In this document: positions 14,807 to 21,772 of the stretch, piece by piece | Position numbering within the stretch: the stretch's first letter is position 1 | Layout of the letters: every line of letters starts with the position of its first letter | Virus record (IMG/VR): IMGVR_UViG_3300032736_000345 | Span: 1-38,283 of that record | DNA: 38,283 nt | Reading direction: 5' to 3' (one strand) | Source: a virus | Program-made: the position numbers and the translations under genes | The notes under the pieces: generated by a model | What the model was told of the DNA's origin: nothing | The model's input: only the letters and a program-made list of their open reading frames with translations | Database searches by the model: none

Positions 14807-14937
14807 TCCCACTTATCCTCCGCTAGGGCATTGAATAGATCTGGGCATTCATTCTCTATCTTTAGTAGTTCCTCCCAGAAATTTATAGGCTCTGCATTTA
14901 ATACAGATCCCTCTACGATTATCTCATCGTTTCTCAT
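14803..14937 (-). CDS. 44-aa acidic hypothetical protein
   Basis: Begins MRNDEIIVEGSVLNAEP and is strongly acidic. First gene after a good TATA box and coupled to the next gene. A small hairpin (CCCC-TATTCT-GGGG) lies directly before its ATG. No family recognised. Confidence 0.5.
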   Translation of the reverse strand: MRNDEIIVEGSVLNAEPINFWEELLKIENECPDLFNALAEDKWE

Positions 14938-14959
14938 ACCCCAGAATAGGGGGTGGTTA

Positions 14960-14967
14960 GTTAAATG
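14960..14967 (-). promoter_or_regulatory. TATA promoter of the terminase operon
   Basis: CATTTAAC on the minus strand, centred 26 nt before the ATG at 14937. It would drive 14937 down to TerL (ending 11927). Confidence 0.55.
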
Positions 14968-15030
14968 TGTTAATGTTTAACTACGCCTGCGATTATTCCC
15001 ATACATTCTGACCATAGATAATGCCCCTAT

Positions 15031-15051
15031 GGATAATTAGAGGGATAATTA
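15031..15051. repeat. Direct repeat GGATAATTA x2, possible operator
   Basis: GGATAATTA occurs at 15031-15039 and 15043-15051, 12 bp apart (about one helical turn), in the 159-bp noncoding gap upstream of the terminase-operon promoter. Spacing suits a regulator bound to one DNA face; no more evidence. Confidence 0.3.
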
Positions 15052-15096
15052 CGGTTAGATTGCTAAACGGAGTTCATTATGGGGAGATAGGGTTTA

Positions 15097-15222
15097 TCAT
15101 AGTCTGCTCCTGTTTTTGTTGAGATTGATGTTGTTGCTGCAGGAGTAGCATAGGTGATATTTCTCTATGTGTAGTTTGCCATTCATGGTATTTCTTGTCT
15201 CTTTACAGTTTGGGCATTTCAT
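15097..15222 (-). CDS. 41-aa zinc-ribbon microprotein
   Basis: Begins MKCPNCKETRNTMNGKLH and has CPNC and CYSC about 20 residues apart, very like 10699-10845 in plan. Start coupled to the previous stop (ATGA). Last gene of its operon. Confidence 0.65.
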   Translation of the reverse strand: MKCPNCKETRNTMNGKLHIEKYHLCYSCSNNINLNKNRSRL

Positions 15223-15335
15223 TTCTTTCTTAACTTGTTCCTCATAGTGTTAAAGTCAGGCACTCTTATGGTTCTACAGGTCTTGGTGCAAAAGTGGACT
15301 AGTTTCCATACTGTGTCTATGGGGATTCTAATCAT
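15219..15335 (-). CDS. 38-aa basic microprotein
   Basis: Begins MIRIPIDTVWKLVHFC; basic, with two cysteines. Coupled to neighbours at both ends. No family recognised. Confidence 0.45.
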   Translation of the reverse strand: MIRIPIDTVWKLVHFCTKTCRTIRVPDFNTMRNKLRKK

Positions 15336-15444
15336 TCTTGCAGCCCTCCATGTGATCTCCGAACCATTCACCGCATTCGGTACATTTTTCGTCAGACTTT
15401 ATCTCATCTGGCATATCATAGCAGTCAAAGATTTCCTCAGTCAT
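15328..15444 (-). CDS. 38-46 aa zinc-finger microprotein
   Basis: Contains CTECGEWFGDHMEGC, a C-x2-C...H-x3-C zinc finger, in an acidic protein beginning MTEEIFDCYD. A longer in-frame start at 15468 (MYGVSVTAM) is preceded by AAGGAG at a Shine-Dalgarno-like distance and may be the real one. Confidence 0.6.
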   Translation of the reverse strand: MTEEIFDCYDMPDEIKSDEKCTECGEWFGDHMEGCKND

Positions 15445-15568
15445 GGCAGTTACACTCACACCGTACATACTCCTTTATTTCCTTTACCTTTCGCACTCCC
15501 TTGCAGTAGTGATGTTTGTAGAGATAGCAGTTATGGGAGATTGTTCTCTCCTGTGTTATTATGCTCAA
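15437..15568 (-). CDS. 43-aa Cys/His microprotein (TTG start)
   Basis: The frame ends with YVRCECNCHD and contains NCYLYKHHYCKG, giving five cysteines and several histidines for a zinc site. TTG is the only reasonable start. It overlaps the next gene in another frame. Confidence 0.5.
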   Translation of the reverse strand: MSIITQERTISHNCYLYKHHYCKGVRKVKEIKEYVRCECNCHD

Positions 15569-15653
15569 GGTGATACCTCTACTGCTAAAACATGGACTGT
15601 CCAGCCTGCCAAGAACATTATTAGTCCTGTGAGCAAGAGTTGTTTTTCACAGT

Positions 15654-16091
15654 TCAAGGTGCTATCCTCACTAGGAAATGAGGCTGGGTTGCTGACCACT
15701 TGTTGTTTTTGAATTTCAGTCTGTGATCAAAGAAATGTGTATTTTCTGCAGTAAGATGATTTCTCCTTAACAACCAGTGGAACCATTTTTGATCAGTCTT
15801 GCTAGGCATGAGCATAATAGTGGTATGCCCATTTTTAGCCTCATCTAATGCTTTCCTTACGAATCGTGTTAGTAGTGTGTCACCGTCCAAGTTCTTTCTG
15901 CCGTCTCCATAGGGAGGATTGACATAGTTTAGTTCTTTCCAGTCTATCTCTAAGCCGTCTGTGGCTCCTACTGGGCAAGGGTCAAAAAAGTCCTCCTCTG
16001 CTATGCCCCAGTTATTCCATATCTCTATGAATACCTCGTCAGGCGTAATGTGAGTGTCTGACTTGCTTGCAGGCATATAGGGTCTATCCAA
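15654..16091 (-). CDS. DNA N6-adenine methyltransferase (phage Dam type)
   Basis: About 140-145 residues. Motifs of the phage Dam family (PF05869 type): FFDPCPVG (about 36-42), NYVNPPYG (about 56-62, the catalytic NPPY), and TTIMLMPSKTDQKWFH. It methylates adenine in viral DNA, most likely against host restriction. TTG at 16091 overlaps the previous stop; ATG at 16076 (MPASKSDTH) is the alternative start. It is followed by an 85-bp gap and then the zinc microprotein group. Confidence 0.8.
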   Translation of the reverse strand: MDRPYMPASKSDTHITPDEVFIEIWNNWGIAEEDFFDPCPVGATDGLEIDWKELNYVNPPYGDGRKNLDGDTLLTRFVRKALDEAKNGHTTIMLMPSKTDQKWFHWLLRRNHLTAENTHFFDHRLKFKNNKWSATQPHFLVRIAP

Positions 16092-16287
16092 GGTTCATCT
16101 GCCTCAGTTTCATGTCCCTGATAATTATGTGCAGTTCTGCTATGTCATTTTTCATCTTTAATTGATATTTGATGTTGTCATTGGCGTCTACTACTAGTTC
16201 GTTGATTTTCCTATACATCTTGGACAGGGTAGCGTCTGCAGCGATGGCTATGTCTCCCTCCAGTGGTTTTAATGACAATATGGACAC
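16084..16287 (-). CDS. 67-aa helical hypothetical protein (GTG start)
   Basis: Helical and charged (KMYRKINELVVDAND, KMKNDIAELHIIIRDMK), probably a coiled coil. The GTG start overlaps the preceding microgene by 19 nt. No family recognised. Confidence 0.5.
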   Translation of the reverse strand: MSILSLKPLEGDIAIAADATLSKMYRKINELVVDANDNIKYQLKMKNDIAELHIIIRDMKLRQMNLG

Positions 16288-16373
16288 CTCTCTACCACTA
16301 GATTGATTTCTCCTCCATGAAAATTATCATGTAAATCCTTTAGGAGTAATTCATACTGAGTTAGTTCAGCCAT
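16269..16373 (-). CDS. 34-aa microprotein ending CPYCH
   Basis: Begins MAELTQYELLLKDLHD and ends RCPYCH. This short ATG form is preferred over a longer frame from 16487, because the upstream part of that frame is covered by a better-supported zinc-ribbon gene in another frame. Confidence 0.5.
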   Translation of the reverse strand: MAELTQYELLLKDLHDNFHGGEINLVVERCPYCH

Positions 16374-16374
16374 A

Positions 16375-16530
16375 TCAGTTACAGTCCGTGCAATAGCCGT
16401 CGTCGTTTGAGCAGTTGCCTCTCTTTTTGCAGGCTCTACAGGTGCCGTATGAATATCCTTGAGATTGGTCATACTCCTCTGCCTCATCGTCTATATCGAC
16501 TGATGAGTCGTGCTCATGGTCTAGGTTCAA
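16375..16530 (-). CDS. 51-aa zinc-ribbon microprotein (TTG start)
   Basis: Acidic N-terminus (SSVDIDDEAEEYD) and a four-knuckle C-terminus: CRAC, GNC, YCTDC. The TTG overlaps the previous stop as TTGA. The clean zinc pattern in this frame, and its junctions with both neighbours, make it the real gene here. Confidence 0.65.
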   Translation of the reverse strand: MNLDHEHDSSVDIDDEAEEYDQSQGYSYGTCRACKKRGNCSNDDGYCTDCN

Positions 16531-16634
16531 TCCTCGTCCTCCTCAAAAGCCTCTCTCAGATTACATCTACAGTGAGGGCAGTATTGCTGATTGACTAGCA
16601 CGAATGATTTGGCACATTCTGGACACTTCATCAT
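16527..16634 (-). CDS. 35-aa zinc-ribbon microprotein
   Basis: Begins MMKCPECAKSFVLVNQQ with CPEC, CPHC and another Cys, then an acidic tail (EAFEEDED). Resembles the zinc ribbons of the rubredoxin-like/double-zinc class in miniature. Coupled to both neighbours. Confidence 0.65.
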   Translation of the reverse strand: MMKCPECAKSFVLVNQQYCPHCRCNLREAFEEDED

Positions 16635-16858
16635 CTGCACTCCGTAAAGAGGCACTTGATAATGTCTGTATATGCCTTGTTTTGGGTAGTCTTGTAGTCA
16701 GCATTATGTTTGTCTCTGAGGTGGGCTTTGGGGTTGTTCACGCTGTATGATCTGCAAAGTCTACAGAAATATGTTGTCTTGTGCTTGCCTCTAGTCTGGC
16801 AGCCTATCAGTGCCTCTGGCTCTTTTACCATAGTGCTCATGTCGTATATTTGGCTCAT
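16631..16858 (-). CDS. 75-aa C2H2 zinc-finger protein
   Basis: Contains FCRLCRSYSVNNPKAHLRDKH, a C-x2-C-x12-H-x4-H finger of the classical C2H2 type, typical of archaeal viral DNA-binding regulators. A further C...H...C set lies in the N-terminal part. A hairpin/T5 element stands just before its ATG and may control it. Confidence 0.7.
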   Translation of the reverse strand: MSQIYDMSTMVKEPEALIGCQTRGKHKTTYFCRLCRSYSVNNPKAHLRDKHNADYKTTQNKAYTDIIKCLFTECR

Positions 16859-16869
16859 TGTAATACCTC

Positions 16870-16920
16870 AAAAAGAGGAGAGGTTTTTGGAAATGAACGG
16901 TTAGGTAAATTTTCCTCTCC
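16870..16920 (-). terminator. Hairpin plus T5: terminator or attenuator
   Basis: Minus strand: GGAGAGG (16914-16920) pairs with CCTCTCC (16877-16883), followed by TCTTTTT. The right arm can also form CCTC-TTTTT-GAGG (16866-16878) with the sequence next to the ATG at 16858. Two exclusive hairpins between two genes look like an attenuator; a plain terminator is the simpler reading. Confidence 0.45.
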
Positions 16921-16952
16921 CCTCCTCAGCACTTGTGTTAGGTTACTGAGTG

Positions 16953-17246
16953 TCATAGTTTGGCTCCTCCGCTTTTATCGCCTTTTGGCAGTTGGTCTAC
17001 GAATACAAAGCCTCTCTTTAGTGCCCATGCGTCCCTCTGGACATATAGATCCTCAATCAGGTCAAAGATTGTTTTATACTCTGAGATCTTTGCTACGTCT
17101 GATCTGTCTCTGATGATTAGGGCGTCAGTGTTGCCCATGGTAATCTCCACGGTAAAGTCCTTGGTGCCTACTAGGTCTTTTGGACTTGTTACGTCTCCCA
17201 CTCTAGTTCTGACTGAATAGTAAGGAGTGTGCTGTTCGTCGCTCAT
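16953..17246 (-). CDS. 97-aa hypothetical protein
   Basis: Predicted alpha/beta (YYSVRTRVGDV, FTVEITMGNTDALIIRD, then a long helix). No family recognised. ATGA coupling to the upstream zinc protein; followed by the hairpin/T5 element. Confidence 0.5.
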   Translation of the reverse strand: MSDEQHTPYYSVRTRVGDVTSPKDLVGTKDFTVEITMGNTDALIIRDRSDVAKISEYKTIFDLIEDLYVQRDAWALKRGFVFVDQLPKGDKSGGAKL

Positions 17247-17431
17247 GCTCCTATCACTCCTACAGTTTTGATAGTTTGGCAGTCTGGGTTTCTACAGACT
17301 ACCTTGACTGACTTGATGTTAAAAAATACCTCGCTGTCCCTGTGGTCTCTGCCTACCTGTTTGCGTAGTAGGTTTGTGGCTATCTTGGGATTATACATTC
17401 CGCACTTGCATTCCCATGCAGAGATAATCAA
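17243..17431 (-). CDS. 62-aa zinc protein (TTG start)
   Basis: Begins (TTG) IISAWECKCGMYNPK and ends VVCRNPDCQTIKTVG: two Cys pairs (CKC, CRNPDC) about 38 residues apart flanking a basic helix. Reminiscent of viral zinc-ribbon transcription factors, but no family is recognised. TTGA coupling to the gene upstream. Confidence 0.6.
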   Translation of the reverse strand: MIISAWECKCGMYNPKIATNLLRKQVGRDHRDSEVFFNIKSVKVVCRNPDCQTIKTVGVIGA

Positions 17432-17574
17432 TTTGATACCTCTGGGGCTAAGACATATTCTGCAATATGTCCGAATTTTTGGGTGTGCATTAGTAACTCT
17501 GACTTGTTTTGTGTTTTAAAACCACATTTGGCAGACTTGCATTCTCCGTGTCTTAAATTATTGATTTGTGTCAT
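17428..17574 (-). CDS. 48-aa C2H2-like zinc-finger microprotein
   Basis: CKSAKCGFKTQNKSELLMH with a further H seven residues on gives C-x4-C-x12-H-x6-H, a single C2H2-like finger. First gene after a strong TATA promoter, ATG about 29 nt from the box. Likely early DNA-binding regulator by inference. Confidence 0.65.
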   Translation of the reverse strand: MTQINNLRHGECKSAKCGFKTQNKSELLMHTQKFGHIAEYVLAPEVSN

Positions 17575-17599
17575 TTCCAACTACCCTACAAACATACTG

Positions 17600-17607
17600 T
17601 ATTTAAC
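17600..17607 (-). promoter_or_regulatory. TATA promoter with TACAGTATG element
   Basis: GTTAAATA on the minus strand followed by CAGTATGTTTGTAGGG, nearly the same downstream sequence as the promoter at 3498. Drives the zinc-protein operon 17574 onward. Confidence 0.65.
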
Positions 17608-17643
17608 TCTTTAAACAATAAAATAAATAAAAAAGGGGGAGAT

Positions 17644-18000
17644 TTAATCCTTGATTATAATTCGGTCTTTACGTCTACTGTTGAAAGAGTCGTTGATCTC
17701 ATCAATAAAGTCGTCAGTAGAGTCCCTTGGTCTGTTTTGTGCAAAGTCCTCCAGCACGTCAGTATCATCTACTGTGCCATATTTTCTGAGTTTGCCATTC
17801 TGGGCGAGATAACTATGTCTGCATTTGCACTCACAGTCCTTACCGCAGCGATCTTTTAGCATTTCTACTGGGTCTCCCTCGTTCTTGAATCCTGCTATAC
17901 AGTGGATATTCTTCCTGCAATTAGGGCATTGATACTTGTTTGGAGATCCACCGATTAGATTGTACTCGTTTCCTAAGGTGCCTATTACTTCCTCGCTCAT
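17644..18000 (-). CDS. 118-aa cysteine-rich zinc protein
   Basis: CPNCRKNIHC at about residue 26 and CGKDCECKC at about 53 give at least eight metal ligands, followed by an acidic C-terminal region (DDTDVLEDF, DDFIDEIND) and a basic tail. No family recognised. Coupled to the upstream gene by ATGA. Confidence 0.6.
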   Translation of the reverse strand: MSEEVIGTLGNEYNLIGGSPNKYQCPNCRKNIHCIAGFKNEGDPVEMLKDRCGKDCECKCRHSYLAQNGKLRKYGTVDDTDVLEDFAQNRPRDSTDDFIDEINDSFNSRRKDRIIIKD

Positions 18001-18209
18001 TTCGAGAAACTAAACTCCCTTTCTTTTTTGCTGTATGTGATATTTGGGAAAGCCTCTAGATAGTCCATATACTCCCTAGCGAAAGCGTCATGAGAGCAAT
18101 TCATCATAGCGACTAATTTACCTCTCTTGATTATTCCCTCACGGGTTACTATGGCTAAAAAAGATCTCTCTCTAGCCTTTCCTGCTAAAAATCCCTCAGT
18201 TGTTACCAT
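17997..18209 (-). CDS. 70-aa hypothetical protein
   Basis: Two basic, beta-rich segments (ERSFLAIVTREGIIKRGKL) and a helix (DAFAREYMDYLEAF). No family recognised. Leaderless start 27 nt from a TATA box at the edge of the AT-rich gap. Confidence 0.5.
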   Translation of the reverse strand: MVTTEGFLAGKARERSFLAIVTREGIIKRGKLVAMMNCSHDAFAREYMDYLEAFPNITYSKKEREFSFSK

Positions 18210-18353
18210 GTGTGTGAGAGAGTGTATTACTTATTTTAATCTTTAAAAAAATAAAATATAATCAATATAATAATAAAACAAATTAATTATTTTTTTTTAT
18301 TTATTACTTTTTTATTTAGTTCTACTCTCCCACACGTCTAGGGGTAAAAAAAT
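18210..18353. other. Very AT-rich intergenic region (promoter, terminator, possible origin)
   Basis: About 145 bp, the most AT-rich stretch of the window, made of long A and T runs with few GC bases except near 18325-18345. It holds the T7 terminator of the 19930-18354 operon (18346-18352) and the TATA box ATTAAAATAA (18231-18240) of the 18209 gene. The composition would suit a replication origin, but no iterons are visible. Confidence 0.5.
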
Positions 18354-18794
18354 TTAAAGTCTGTCTACTAACTGGAGATATAATTCAGCGTCAGACCAGC
18401 CTTTTATCTGTGCTGCAGTGAACCAAACTAGTCTAATCTGAGCATACTCGTAATACTCATTCCTCTTGTTGGTCTGCTTGACTCCCTTGCTAGTGTTAAA
18501 GTGCCAGTCACCGTCTATCTCGATGATCATGTTTTTCTTTGGGAATAACAGGTCAGGTATGAAAGTCTCCCAATCTCTCCACAGATCCTCTTTAGATGTA
18601 TAGCCACTTGGCTGCTCCATCTGCCAGTTATGGGTCTGTTTGTTGATGAAGATAGTTTGATCAAAGAGAGGGAAATGCCGAATATTATTATTTCGTAGTA
18701 ATACGGCTATTCTGTTCTTCTCTGTCATATCATGTCCGTCAGTAGAGTCCCACTCTTTCTGTGCTCTGTGAATAAATGACTTTTTACCGCTCAT
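18354..18794 (-). CDS. PD-(D/E)XK-type nuclease (Vsr/DUF559-like)
   Basis: About 146 residues from the ATG overlapping the previous stop (ATGA). KKNMIIEIDGDWHFN is the catalytic strand with the E-x-D-G-x-x-H pattern of the Vsr/DUF559 endonuclease group, preceded by LLFP and followed by YYEYAQIRLVWFTAAQI, where the partner basic residues usually sit. The N-terminal region (NRIAVLLRNNNIRHFP, QTIFINKQ) fits the same fold. Probable roles: recombination, host DNA attack or homing. Last gene before a T7 terminator. Confidence 0.7.
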   Translation of the reverse strand: MSGKKSFIHRAQKEWDSTDGHDMTEKNRIAVLLRNNNIRHFPLFDQTIFINKQTHNWQMEQPSGYTSKEDLWRDWETFIPDLLFPKKNMIIEIDGDWHFNTSKGVKQTNKRNEYYEYAQIRLVWFTAAQIKGWSDAELYLQLVDRL

Positions 18795-19048
18795 CTTATC
18801 CTCCACGACCAAACTGTACGTCCAGATATAGAGCAGATACGTTTCTCACACTCTGTAATTCTGCCCTGATCTAACAGTTCCTTTCTCCTTGGTCGGACTT
18901 TGTTAGGATCAGAGAACCCCAGAAATCTAGTAACCTCCAAGTCAGTAGGGCAGCCAAGTTTTAGTATGGCGTCATAGACTATCTTTTGAGAGTCGCCCAG
19001 TTCTGGCTTTATGTCATTGTAGGCGTCTAGACTTGTGGATCTCATCAT
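18791..19048 (-). CDS. Winged-helix DNA-binding protein
   Basis: About 85 residues from the ATG at 19048. LGDSQKIVYDAILKL, CPTDLEVTRFLGFSDP and NKVRPRRKELLDQGRI form a standard winged helix-turn-helix, with the wing around RICSISGRTVWSW. Likely regulates viral or host promoters. Sits between another wHTH gene and the nuclease, all coupled by ATGA. Confidence 0.65.
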   Translation of the reverse strand: MMRSTSLDAYNDIKPELGDSQKIVYDAILKLGCPTDLEVTRFLGFSDPNKVRPRRKELLDQGRITECEKRICSISGRTVWSWRIR

Positions 19049-19293
19049 TCTACCTTTACCTGTCTCCATCTGCCTGATTTTGTTTTCTCTGCCAGACCTT
19101 TTGACAGTAGTGACGCCATAATTCTTCTCACTGAGGACTCTGGCATTAGTTCTTTGAATGCCTCGTATAGCACTGGATATTTGCTAGGTTTTTCAATAAA
19201 CTCAAAGACTGCCTTTTGGTTTGGTGACAGTGTTTTTGGGTTGTGCTGTTTTGTATCGCTTTCAAATCCCCTCATGTTTATTTTTTGGATCAT
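19045..19293 (-). CDS. Winged-helix-like DNA-binding protein
   Basis: 82 residues. LSPNQKAVFEFIEKP, YEAFKELMPESSVRRIMASLLSKGLAEK and a basic wing (GRWRQVKVE) fit a MarR/penicillinase-repressor-like wHTH. Coupled to both neighbours; probable regulator. Confidence 0.6.
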   Translation of the reverse strand: MIQKINMRGFESDTKQHNPKTLSPNQKAVFEFIEKPSKYPVLYEAFKELMPESSVRRIMASLLSKGLAEKTKSGRWRQVKVE

Positions 19294-19559
19294 CGTGCCA
19301 TATTCCTCGATATGTAGATTTTAGCCATACTTTCAAACTTTGCAGGATCTACGTCCTTGTATAGTTCATAGAATACTGCAATTTCTCCCAGTATTTCCAT
19401 AGGTGTGACTTTTGGCTTGCCTGTTGGCTCTGATGGGTGTGCCGTACCTTGAGCACATCTGTGAGGAGTGCCGTCTGTGTTTACTGGAGGCTCTCCCTTG
19501 ACGTATGGTTTTTTCCATGCCAATAGAGTGCCACAAGTTTTACAACTAGGATCAGTCAC
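19290..19559 (-). CDS. 89-aa zinc-binding protein (GTG start)
   Basis: N-terminal PSCKTCGTLLAWKK and a downstream HRC supply a Cys/His metal site in the first half; the second half is helical. The start overlaps the RHH candidate by 8 nt. No family recognised. Confidence 0.5.
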   Translation of the reverse strand: MTDPSCKTCGTLLAWKKPYVKGEPPVNTDGTPHRCAQGTAHPSEPTGKPKVTPMEILGEIAVFYELYKDVDPAKFESMAKIYISRNMAR

Positions 19560-19758
19560 TTCTAGGTCTCCCCTCCCAGATTGCTTTCTCTATTGCTCTA
19601 GTGTGTTTCCAGTTGGTAATTCCTATTACTGCTAATTCGCCTAAGATCTGATTAAAACTCCAGTCGTAGCCGTCTTTGTTGCATTGAGCCTTTATTTGGT
19701 GTAAAATATCGACTTCTTGATCGTCTAGTTTGAGGGTAATATCAAAGGATTCGCTCAT
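19552..19758 (-). CDS. Ribbon-helix-helix regulator candidate
   Basis: 68 residues. FDITLKLDDQEVDILHQIKAQ begins with a short beta strand followed by a helix, then a second helix around FNQILGELAVIGI, the order of an RHH dimeric repressor. Second gene of the regulatory operon. Function inferred from fold only. Confidence 0.5.
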   Translation of the reverse strand: MSESFDITLKLDDQEVDILHQIKAQCNKDGYDWSFNQILGELAVIGITNWKHTRAIEKAIWEGRPRSD

Positions 19759-19762
19759 GAGA

Positions 19763-19930
19763 TTATTTCCCCCCTACTATTCTATCGTATGCTGCTTTGA
19801 TTCTTGGGTCAGTTAAGAGAACTGCCTCTACTAGTTCGTTAATCTCTGTCTTACATTCAGAGGAAACGGATTTAGTAGCACGGTGTATGTTCTCGGTTAC
19901 TGCAAAGTGATCAGTTAGTTCTTTTGCCAT
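19763..19930 (-). CDS. 55-aa helical hypothetical protein
   Basis: Begins MAKELTDHFAVTENIH; two helices, no motif. First gene of the regulatory operon, with TATTTAAAT 30 nt upstream. Confidence 0.5.
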   Translation of the reverse strand: MAKELTDHFAVTENIHRATKSVSSECKTEINELVEAVLLTDPRIKAAYDRIVGGK

Positions 19931-19955
19931 TATAGCATTTAATTATTTAATTCCT

Positions 19956-19964
19956 TATTTAAAT
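19956..19964 (-). promoter_or_regulatory. TATA promoter of the regulatory operon
   Basis: ATTTAAATA on the minus strand, centred 30 nt before the ATG at 19930; a second box-like TTAAATAA lies nearer (19943-19950). Confidence 0.55.
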
Positions 19965-19966
19965 GA

Positions 19967-20194
19967 TTATGTAATAATTTCGTCAGGATTGGTGGCTATA
20001 GGCTTTTGTGAATTTGCTTTCTCCATCTCTAGTTTGTCAATAATGTCACGTTGAACCAAAATAGTCTGAGCCATAGAGTTGAAAATAATTGTAAATGTAG
20101 AGATGATATTTGCATTAGCCTTGCCTACAGTGGTCTGAAATAAGTCCATCTGTTTTTCAATCTGTGCAATTAATTCATCTTTAGGATTTGTCAT
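19967..20194 (-). CDS. 75-aa helical hypothetical protein
   Basis: Almost wholly helical (IAQIEKQMDLFQTT, NIISTFTIIFNSMAQTIL), with a moderately hydrophobic central helix; coiled coil or membrane-associated. Single gene with a TATA box 26 nt upstream. No family recognised. Confidence 0.45.
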   Translation of the reverse strand: MTNPKDELIAQIEKQMDLFQTTVGKANANIISTFTIIFNSMAQTILVQRDIIDKLEMEKANSQKPIATNPDEIIT

Positions 20195-20215
20195 GAGTTC
20201 TTTCAGTCACTTTCC

Positions 20216-20223
20216 TTATTTAT
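20216..20223 (-). promoter_or_regulatory. TATA box before 20194
   Basis: ATAAATAA on the minus strand, centred 26 nt before the ATG, just past the end of the tail module; a TATAAATA lies 9 nt further upstream. Confidence 0.5.
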
Positions 20224-20227
20224 CTAT

Positions 20228-21772
20228 TTATACTTCCGTGGCTAGTGTTATGGCGGAGCCTGATCCAAACTGTACTTTCAAAATAGTCTTTCCACCTCCA
20301 GAGTCTACAGCGAATAGTTTTGCTCCATTGGCAGATCCACTTGGAGGGGTAGTAGACTCTCTAAATTCTAAATCTACACCGTCCTCAAGTTGTAACTCTA
20401 ATGCACTGAGTTCAGCCACTATAGCACCGTTTACTTTGAAATAATGTTTATCGTTTGAATCTCTAGCATGGTACCCCATATTCCCTGCACTACTCGTAAT
20501 TCCCAAGTTTCCTGACGGGGATAAACTTGTACTGATAAAAGTAAGTAATCCGACATTAAGAAGATCCTCACTGTCCATATCTAATCCGCCTGCAGTAAAT
20601 TCATAACCTGTTGATCCTGCAAAAATAGTAAAACTAACGGTATTCAGGGATAATCCTCCTATCCCACCTGTAAAAGAAATACCGTCTTGTAATGTAGTGA
20701 CAGACGCTCCTATACTTGGTGTTTGCATGGGTACAAAACTAATGACGCCTACGTTTGCTCCGTCTACTCTGAAATATTCAGAGCCACAATAAAATTTATG
20801 TTGGTCTGTAGCGACTTTGGTCTGAAAGTAAAAGTCTCCTGAAATTTGCTTGATGGTATTTCCCAATCCTGCCCCAAAGTCAATCCCTAGAGACGACGCT
20901 CCTGCTGCGGTGAGTGATATTCCCCCTGCGTTGTTTAATGTGTTGCTATGCCAATCAGCAGAGATAGCAGTAAATTCATATTCAGTGGCACCAGCAAAAA
21001 AAAGAGAAAATTGTGTACCACTAAGGAGACCCCTCCTCAAACCGCCTTGCCACCACTCAAACCACTTACTGCTAGAGTCTAATCTAAATTCAAATCCATC
21101 TGCTGCAGTGTTTATGTGGGCGTCGTTGGCGGTTGTAATTGTAAAGTCTAAATCATCAATATCAGTAAGTGAATTGTTTGCTGCAGAGTGGTTATTAGTC
21201 CATGTGAATACCTCTCCAGAACTGCCTCCTCCGATGTTGTTCTTTCCTGCAGTGACCTGATGAAATTTTAGATCCGTGTTGTCATAGTGAAAGCATATCC
21301 AGTCGTCACTCGTCATGGTATAGTCTGTCCCTGCCATGCACTCAATGTTTCCAGTAGTCTCGTTGCCTGTCCCTGCGGTGTTCTGTATGGTAAATGCGAC
21401 TCCTGCATTTGCCCTAACCCATATTTCCTGACCGTCTGTAATTGTAGGGACTAGCACCTTGAGGGTGTTGAGAGCCGTGTTTGTGATGTATATTCTGGGT
21501 GAGTTGTAATCACTAGTATCAATAATTCCACTGACTGCCAGTTCTTCCGTAGCGACTCCAGCGTATGCCAAGGATCCCAGCATTACTCCTCCTCTAATGT
21601 CCAGTTTTTGCACATATTCTGGATCATTGTCTGCAGTGCCTATGGAGTAACTTCTCTGCTTTGGTGCTCCTACGTCCTGAGCCCTAGACAGTCCGTAGTT
21701 CTGCTGGTTTTGGTGCTGCATGGCTTTGAGAGAGTCTACTATGTCTCCCCGTTTTTCTGCCTTGCCTACCAT
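20228..21772 (-). CDS. Tail fibre / tail-associated protein
   Basis: 514 residues, rich in Gly, Ser, Thr and Asn with repeated short beta segments (AAGASSLGIDFGAG, GGIGGLSLNTVSF, GYEFTAGG). Spacing of repeats such as TEYEFTAIS and TGYEFTAGG suggests a triple beta-helix or similar fibre. The N-terminus (KAEKRGDIVDSLKAMQ) is helical and may attach to the tail. The ending is a typical fibre C-terminus with the sequence FGSGSAITLATEV. Last gene of the tail operon; receptor binding is inferred. Confidence 0.6.
   Translation of the reverse strand: MVGKAEKRGDIVDSLKAMQHQNQQNYGLSRAQDVGAPKQRSYSIGTADNDPEYVQKLDIRGGVMLGSLAYAGVATEELAVSGIIDTSDYNSPRIYITNTALNTLKVLVPTITDGQEIWVRANAGVAFTIQNTAGTGNETTGNIECMAGTDYTMTSDDWICFHYDNTDLKFHQVTAGKNNIGGGSSGEVFTWTNNHSAANNSLTDIDDLDFTITTANDAHINTAADGFEFRLDSSSKWFEWWQGGLRRGLLSGTQFSLFFAGATEYEFTAISADWHSNTLNNAGGISLTAAGASSLGIDFGAGLGNTIKQISGDFYFQTKVATDQHKFYCGSEYFRVDGANVGVISFVPMQTPSIGASVTTLQDGISFTGGIGGLSLNTVSFTIFAGSTGYEFTAGGLDMDSEDLLNVGLLTFISTSLSPSGNLGITSSAGNMGYHARDSNDKHYFKVNGAIVAELSALELQLEDGVDLEFRESTTPPSGSANGAKLFAVDSGGGKTILKVQFGSGSAITLATEV

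Noticed and set aside
16269-16487. 72-aa frame
   Set aside because: Its first half overlaps a better zinc-ribbon gene in another frame; only the last 34 codons are kept as a gene.
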